Assembly: GCA_025531455.1 (NCBI GenBank)
Contig: JAMYHL010000032.1
Coordinates: forward strand, 372,001 to 436,000
Length of the DNA: 64,000 nt
Origin: Apiotrichum sp. Y4204
Lineage: Eukaryota > Basidiomycota > Tremellomycetes > Trichosporonales > Trichosporonaceae
Direction: 5' to 3'
Below are positions 58,538-64,000 of this stretch, in pieces. The translations under genes and the position numbers were made by a program. Under the pieces are notes generated by a model, which made no database searches, had not been told where the DNA came from, and saw nothing but the letters and a program-made list of their open reading frames with translations. How positions within the stretch are numbered: position 1 is the first letter of the stretch; every line of letters begins with the position of its first letter.

Positions 58538-61500
58538 CTACTCCTCATCCGAGCTGAGCGAGCATACCTGCGCCGGCTCCAGGTCTAACTTTGGGGAAGT
58601 CGGCAAGGACGGCACGGACTGCGGCGGCGACGTCGGCGTCGGGGTGCGCGCGCGAATCACGCTCGTCGTCGCGAAGAACGCCATCGCCTCTTCCACGAGC
58701 TGCGTGTGCGCGCGCTCGCGCTCCTCCCTTTCGATCTCCGACTTGGTCGGCGACGGCGTGGCGTGTTTCGCGGGTTTGGTCTTTGCGCGTTTCCGGGCGG
58801 CCGATTTCTTGGTCTTTGCCCTCGCCTTCGTGCTGCTCGCGCTCGGCACGGCGCCGTATAGCAGTTCGCGCTCGGCCGTGTCGGAACCCTCACTCTCGCT
58901 CTCGGACGTGATCCCGTCATCGGAGTGGACGGCACTTTTCCGCCGTTTCTTGGCGCCGAGGCGGAGCAGTTCCGCGACAGACCTGAATCCGTCGGGAGCG
59001 CCGTCGGGGATCTCGAGGCGCGGCGCGCGCTTTGTCTTGGCGCGACTGACCTGTTCTTGGGTTGCAGAGGGCAGCGCGCGCTTCTTCTTGTGGTCGGACG
59101 GATCCCACGGGTCGATCTCCATCCGCTGTTCCGTACATGTCGGCAGCGGACCCGGAGGGAGGAGGCGCTCGACGTCCTCGAAGAGCTCGAGGTTGCGGCT
59201 ATGCAGAATCTCCTCCTGGATATCACGATGCGTCTGCTGCGCCGTGTCCCAGTTCATGTCCTCGCGGTTCTGCGACATGAGAACGTGCACATACCCGTCG
59301 CGCTTGCGGCCTGTTCGTCCGATACGTTGCAACTGAGTTGGTCAGGGCAGGACACGTTCACCAACGCACGAGTTTGATTGACTGTTTCGGCATGTCGTAG
59401 ATGACGACAAAGTCGACTTCGCCAATGTCGAGACCCTCCTCACCAATAGAAGTGGAGACCAGGACGTTGTACTTGCCCTCCTTGAACTCTTGGACAGTCT
59501 GGAATGAGCTAACGTGAGGCAGTAATTAGCTAACCTTTTTCTGCTCCTTCTGGTTGAAGCCTTTGTCCCGCTCCTGTTTACCCTGTGACTGACCCACAAA
59601 CTTGGTGGCGCGCAGCAGCTCGGGATGGTCGTTGAGCATGTCCACGATGTCCAGGACACAGTGGCGGAAGGAGCAGAACACCATTGCACGGGTGTCGTTC
59701 TTGATCCCATGTACGCGTTCGTCTTCCTGCGCTTGGGCAAAGTATGCTAATAGCTGGAGATCAGGCAAGACCTCCTCCTGGCACTCACAAGCTCGAGCGT
59801 CTTGTGCATCTTTGGATGCCTGTCCGCGGGTGTCTTGCCGTCTTGCCGCCGCTCAATGGCATTTATCTCGCCTTCGACATCCCCAAGAATCCGCTGGAAC
59901 TCAAGGTTGTTCCGCATCGCAAACGCACCGCCAGGCGAATTGCCCTTCTTGCCCTCGGACGTCGTGTGGCCCGCTATCTCCAGCAAGCTGGTGTGGAACA
60001 TGCCAAGCGAGAACTCCAGCTGCTGTATCAGAACACAGACTTCTCTCTGCAACTCACAAGATACGCCATGGCGCGGGCCATCTTCTCCAGCTGGCTGAGC
60101 GGGCCTTGCGCCCACATAAGACCTTTTTCCCGCCCCCTGAGGATTTCCATGCGCCTCGCAGTGAGCCGGAAGGTTCGCAGGCGCTTGGCATCTAAGTCCC
60201 TTTCGGTGAGGACATTCTTTTCCACAAGCTTCTGAATGAAAGGCTAATGGGTGTCAATGCAGGCCGCCGAATCTGTACCCACCTTCATGAGTGTAGCCCA
60301 CCGGTCACGCAGCTCTGCGATAAGCGACCCGGGTGGAACCACATGTCTTTCCGTGATCTGCTGTCAGCGGGTCGAAACGGCATGGCACCCTACTTTCTCA
60401 TTCATGTACTTCTTGATGTCCGGCGCCTCTGCCTCTCGAATCTCGATACGGCTAATGTGCAAGGCGTCAACGACGCCCTGAACCTTGGGGACGTCGCCAC
60501 CCGGTGTGGCCGTGAGCGCAAGGACGCGAAAGTACGGATGATGGGCCGTAATGTACGCCAGAATCGTAGTGTACGCGTATGAGCCGGAGGCTTTATGCGC
60601 CTCATCTGATGGGTCAGTATACACCCAAGTCGTTACCCACCGAAAACGGCCAGAACAATATCTCGTGGGTCCACAGCACCGCGCTTCAGGTCGTTGTCCA
60701 GAGTCTGGGGTGTGCAGTAGAAGACACGGCGCTCTTCCCACTGTAATGTCAGCTGGCACCTCCTGACAAACACACCATTCGCTCGCGTTCTTTTGCCGAC
60801 ACACTGGCCCCAGTCATCACAGCTGCGTCGCTGGACGGAATACCACACGTTAGCTGACAGGCCTCAATCTGCTGGTTGACGAGCGGCTTGGTCGGCGCAA
60901 GAAAGACGATCTTTCCAGTTGGAAACCAACGGTAAACTGTGGTCAGCTCCAGTGCGAGAAGGCGGGTTAGCTCACAGTTCAACATGACCACGCCGGCCAC
61001 AAACGTCTTCCCGAGACCGGTGGGAAGCGCTACGAGGCAGTTGTCCGTAAAGCACGCGCGGATAATCTCATACTGGTAGTCGCGTTTCGGGTGGTTCGTG
61101 GGATAGAGGTAGTCTTTGATAGTGACAGGATTGTAGATATGTCGTTGAGGTTCATACGGCTTGTCTGAGGGTTAGAACCACACGCAGCTAGGAAACCCAC
61201 TCATATCGACCGGGGGCGGAGGTTCCAGTCCAAACGGATCCTCGTCCTCGTCATCAAACTCCTCATCCTCTTCCTCGTCCTCGTCGTTGCGCCTCCGTCT
61301 TCCCTTCTTCTTTCGCTTCTCAGCATCAAGCCGGCGTCCACTAGCCGCAAACACCGTCCGATCCCACCGCTTGCCCTTGGTGTACATCGGCTCGCGGCGG
61401 AAATTTAAGTGCGTCTGTAACCCGCTGCTCGTTGAGCGAGAAAACGTGCGTTTGATACCACGATTCACGGTGGGTAACCGCGGCGGTGGACGACCCGTCA

Positions 61501-61927
61501 AGGTCCCAGTTGACGCCGTTGCAGCGACTTCGTCAATCTGGGCGAGCGCTTCAGCGCTAAAGCTGGCATCATCAAAATCGTCAGAGCTAGGCACCACTAT
61601 CGGTTCGGGGGGAGGTAGTCGGACGCCGAGGACGGCTGCACGCCTAGAGGACGCGCCAGAGGACTCTGGGTGTGAGATTCCTTCGTTGGTGGCGCGGCCT
61701 GGTGGGCGGAACGGGGGGTTTGCGGGATTGCGCGTAGTAGTAGTGACTGATGCTGCGGGAATGACTGTGTGGTTTACGGTACTAGGCCCGGCGTTACTTG
61801 AACTGGTGGTGGAAGGACGCTCAGAGTTGGCGGGTGTGGCCTGTACCGCACGCGTTTCAATGTCGTCCACGGCGCGCAGGAACGACTCGTCGGCAAAGTC
61901 GTCAAAGCCAAATTCGTCGTCGGACAT
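58538..61927 (-). CDS. MPH1: ATP-dependent DNA helicase Mph1 (FANCM family)
   Basis: 3'-5' DNA helicase/translocase that remodels forks and D-loops during recombinational repair. Eleven exons: 61927-61201, 61164-60976, 60936-60776, 60740-60641, 60605-60394, 60357-60283, 60243-60058, 60022-59789, 59753-59535, 59498-59370 and 59332-58538, giving 1008 residues. After an acidic N-terminus ([16 protein letters not shown]), motifs appear in order: [12 protein letters not shown] (Q-like), [12 protein letters not shown] (Walker A, 292-296), [20 protein letters not shown] (Ia), [12 protein letters not shown] (393-396, joined across an intron), LTATPG (III), MVFCSFR (IV), [19 protein letters not shown] (V) and [13 protein letters not shown] (VI). 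The C-terminal exon carries a Lys/Arg-rich regulatory tail. Introns are 35-41 nt; exon 8 has a tandem CAGCAG acceptor (three-base choice). Divergent with ARL2. Confidence 0.95.
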
Positions 61928-62329
61928 GGTGTAGGTCAAAATTGAGTAGATTTAGGGCAAGAGTATCATTATGGGAAGTAGAGGTGAGAGGAGGTGGGAA
62001 GGAGGATGAGGAGATCGATGTCGACAATATTATTGCGACGCGTCGAGGATTGCTTGTCATGACACTGTCTGGTTGAGTGGACTGTCTCGGATTCAGGGAA
62101 ACACGAAAACAAATGTCACGTGATTTAATACAAAATCAGTCGCCACCGTGCTATTCACGGTCTACCTCTGTTAATCTGACAATCTAATGTGATTACAATT
62201 TGAGACATTCCGATGGCCTCTTGAGCATGGACTCCCCGGGGCGCGTCGTCGTCGACGAACAGATCAACGCCTCTGCCCCTTCTCTCCACTCTTCTTCTTC
62301 ACACTCTTCTCAACAAAGCATCTTATAAG
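61928..62329. other. Divergent promoter region between MPH1 and ARL2
   Basis: About 400 bases with relatively AT-rich centre (62100-62215) and a TCACGTGA palindrome. No gene recognised. Confidence 0.5.
62116..62123. promoter_or_regulatory. TCACGTGA E-box palindrome
   Basis: Perfect 8-base palindrome containing CACGTG, the core bound by fungal bHLH factors of the Cbf1/USF type, located between two divergent start codons. Binding is inferred, not shown. Confidence 0.45.
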
Positions 62330-63374
62330 ATGGGTAAGTTGTTGATACTTACTGGGACGTGGTGACAGAAACCCGGAATTCCCCCGCTTGTGCAGCACAT
62401 CTGCCGCAGCTGGCGAGTGCTCTTTACACAGCTGCTGACACCAGGTCTCCTGACCATTATCCGGAAGAACAAGGCCAAGGCGCGCGAGATGCGCGTCCTC
62501 TTCCTGTGAGTGCTGAGCCGCATATCCCCATCTCAGGCTTCCATGCTGACAATCGCGCGTCCGTGTATCTGAATATTGCATTCCTGTGATAACTATATCT
62601 GCCTCGACTAAACCATATCGTATCCCCTCAGTGGCCTCGACAACGCAGGGAAGACGACTATCCTCAAGAAGGTCACGGGTGGAGACATCAGCTCCATCTC
62701 CCCGACACTCGGGTTCAACATCATGTCTCTCATGTGGGGCGAGTACACTCTCAACGTCTGTGCGTACGCGTGATGGAGGCACTCTGTCGACCTCGACGCG
62801 TTGTCCGACGCTGACCTTTCAGGGGACGTGGGAGGACAGCGCACGCTGCGCCCATACTGGCGGAATTACTTCGAGTCGACAGACGCGGTCGTGTGGGTGG
62901 TGGACAGCTCTGATGCCCTGCGTCTTGAGGACGGTGCCGCCGAGCTGAGGGCTCTACTGGAAGAAGAGGTGGGTTTGTGATCCGGTGTTAACCCACTTGC
63001 TTACGCCAGCGTCTCGCAGGTGCAACGTTGCTTGTGTTTGCCAACAAGCAGGATCTTGCTGGCTCTTTGTCGCATGAGCAGATCCGTGATGTGAGCTGAC
63101 GACTCCCTGATTTGAAGCTGACATGCAGGCTCTTGGTCTTCAATCTATCGCCTCACACAAATGGCGCATTGTCCCGTGCTCGGCCATCACGGGCGACGGC
63201 CTGCACGAGGGACTGGATTGGGTTGTTGGAGAAGTCGCAGGGCGCCTGTATTGGAGCGGACGGAAGACGGAGGCCGGTGCGATCGCCGAGTCTACGGCGC
63301 TGGACCCGACACCACCTGCTCCGCCAGCGCCAGAGCCCGCAACTCCCTCTCCTGTCTCTGCCATCCATGCTTAG
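62330..63374 (+). CDS. ARL2: ADP-ribosylation factor-like GTPase Arl2 (Alp41/Cin4 type)
   Basis: Small GTPase working with tubulin-folding cofactors. Exons 62330-62333 (ATG plus one base), 62445-62505, 62632-62759, 62823-62968, 63010-63090 and 63129-63374 encode 221 residues. The four-base first exon is supported by [21 protein letters not shown], the exact Arl2 N-terminus, including Gly2. Motifs: GLDNAGKTT (P-loop), SPTLGFN (switch I), [20 protein letters not shown] (switch II), [14 protein letters not shown] (NKxD) and CSAITGDGL (SA motif). After YWSGRK there is a Pro/Ala-rich extension of about 37 residues ([17 protein letters not shown]) absent from typical 184-residue Arl2 proteins. The shared MPH1 promoter region is upstream. 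Identity firm. Confidence 0.93.
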
Positions 63375-63497
63375 GCTTAGTGCGTGTACAACAGTAATAC
63401 ATTGTGAATTGTGTATGATGCTAATGCCAAAGATTATGCGTAGATATATGATGTTAATGCCGATGTTGTATGCTGTCATGTGTGGCTCTCCGGGAAA

Positions 63498-64000
63498 TCA
63501 CGCGGCGACCGCGGCACGGGCACGCAAGAGCTCAAGGCGACGCTGCGGGGAATCCGTGTTCCACATTTCGCGGCCCTTGGCGACACTCAGGCGGAGGGCG
63601 CGTTGAGCGTTCTGCTCGGAAGAGGACAAGTCGTAAAGGTTGGCAGGTCGGTCGTATGGGCGCTGTTCAGGCGAGTGGTTGGGGGAAGGGAATGGAGAGG
63701 TGAGAGATGGCAGACCGTACTGCTCGACTACAAAAGAGGCGGAGACGCTGGCGTACAGCGCCGCCTCGTAGGGGTTGCCATCAGTGAGCTTGAGGCCGGC
63801 AATGTACCCGCCGATAAAGGCATTGCCAGCACCAGTCACGTCCCGGACACGCAACGAGTCATGGGCCCAGTACGACGGTGTCCAGCGGAGGCCTCCAAGG
63901 CGCGTGCCAACGCATGCGCCGTGAGGGCCACACCGGATGAGAACGATACCGTTACCGTCGTGACCGACACCGACCGTGTGAAGGAGGTGCTCGACAGCCT
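63498..64000 (-). CDS. PfkB-family carbohydrate kinase-like protein, Mak32 type (partial)
   Basis: C-terminal part of a ribokinase-like protein; the gene runs off the right edge. From 64000 leftwards the frame reads HLLHTVGVGHDGNGIVLIRC, then GPHGACVGTR, then RVRDVTGAGNAFIGGYIAGL, which is PfkB signature 2 with the anion hole GAG. The residue that is the catalytic Asp in ribokinases (GAGD) is Asn here (GAGN), as in the Mak32-like subgroup as I recall it. The rest is helical (NPYEAALYASVSASFVVEQY) and ends in QRRLELLRARAAVAA. No intron is seen in this part. Convergent with ARL2, only about 120 bases apart. Substrate unknown; it may lack kinase activity. Confidence 0.8.
   Translation of the reverse strand, partial: AVEHLLHTVGVGHDGNGIVLIRCGPHGACVGTRLGGLRWTPSYWAHDSLRVRDVTGAGNAFIGGYIAGLKLTDGNPYEAALYASVSASFVVEQYGLPSLTSPFPSPNHSPEQRPYDRPANLYDLSSSEQNAQRALRLSVAKGREMWNTDSPQRRLELLRARAAVAA

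Noticed and set aside
1..64000. CRISPR arrays, bacterial operons, ribosome-binding sites and riboswitches
   Set aside because: The window is eukaryotic, with spliceosomal introns in most genes; no regularly spaced direct repeats were seen.

Overview
This window looks like a chromosomal segment of a basidiomycete yeast, most probably a tremellomycete close to Trichosporonales. The evidence is GC-rich coding DNA and many very short introns, mostly 34-44 nt, with GTGAGT/GTAAGT-like donors and CTAAC/CTGAC/CTCAC branch sites just before the acceptor. Intergenic leaders are pyrimidine-rich, and the proteins resemble fungal families (Tad1, Taf12, Dbp5, Stt3, Mph1/FANCM, Arl2). Everything was read by eye. 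Splice junctions were chosen so that family motifs join and the spliced length is a multiple of three; single coordinates may be off by one or two bases.

Layout. 1-16.9 kb is gene-dense: a NIPA-type magnesium transporter (5' cut by the window edge), a hypothetical protein, a Dpb3/CHRAC-type histone-fold subunit, the tRNA adenosine deaminase Tad1, TFIID/SAGA subunit Taf12, a hypothetical protein and a Zn2Cys6 transcription factor. From 16.9 to 31.2 kb I find no gene. The first part is probably the long pyrimidine-rich leader of the transcription factor; the rest (about 19.5-31.2 kb) is a gene desert of lower GC with short degenerate repeats and one conspicuous inverted repeat.

31.2-64 kb is gene-dense again: a bestrophin-like anion channel with a 31-nt exon, a hypothetical acidic protein, a saccharopine-dehydrogenase-like oxidoreductase, a membrane-anchored hypothetical protein, DEAD-box helicase Dbp5, a tiny acidic protein, a leucine-rich-repeat membrane protein, a large coiled-coil/disordered protein, STT3, MPH1, an Arl2-type GTPase and the 3' part of a Mak32-like PfkB kinase.

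The genes are not operonic and most are unrelated housekeeping functions: tRNA editing, transcription initiation, mRNA export, N-glycosylation, DNA repair, tubulin folding. The points most worth a second look are the gene desert, the DBP5 gene with no visible in-frame ATG, the stop-free in-frame introns inside conserved motifs, and the plant-like LRR membrane protein.
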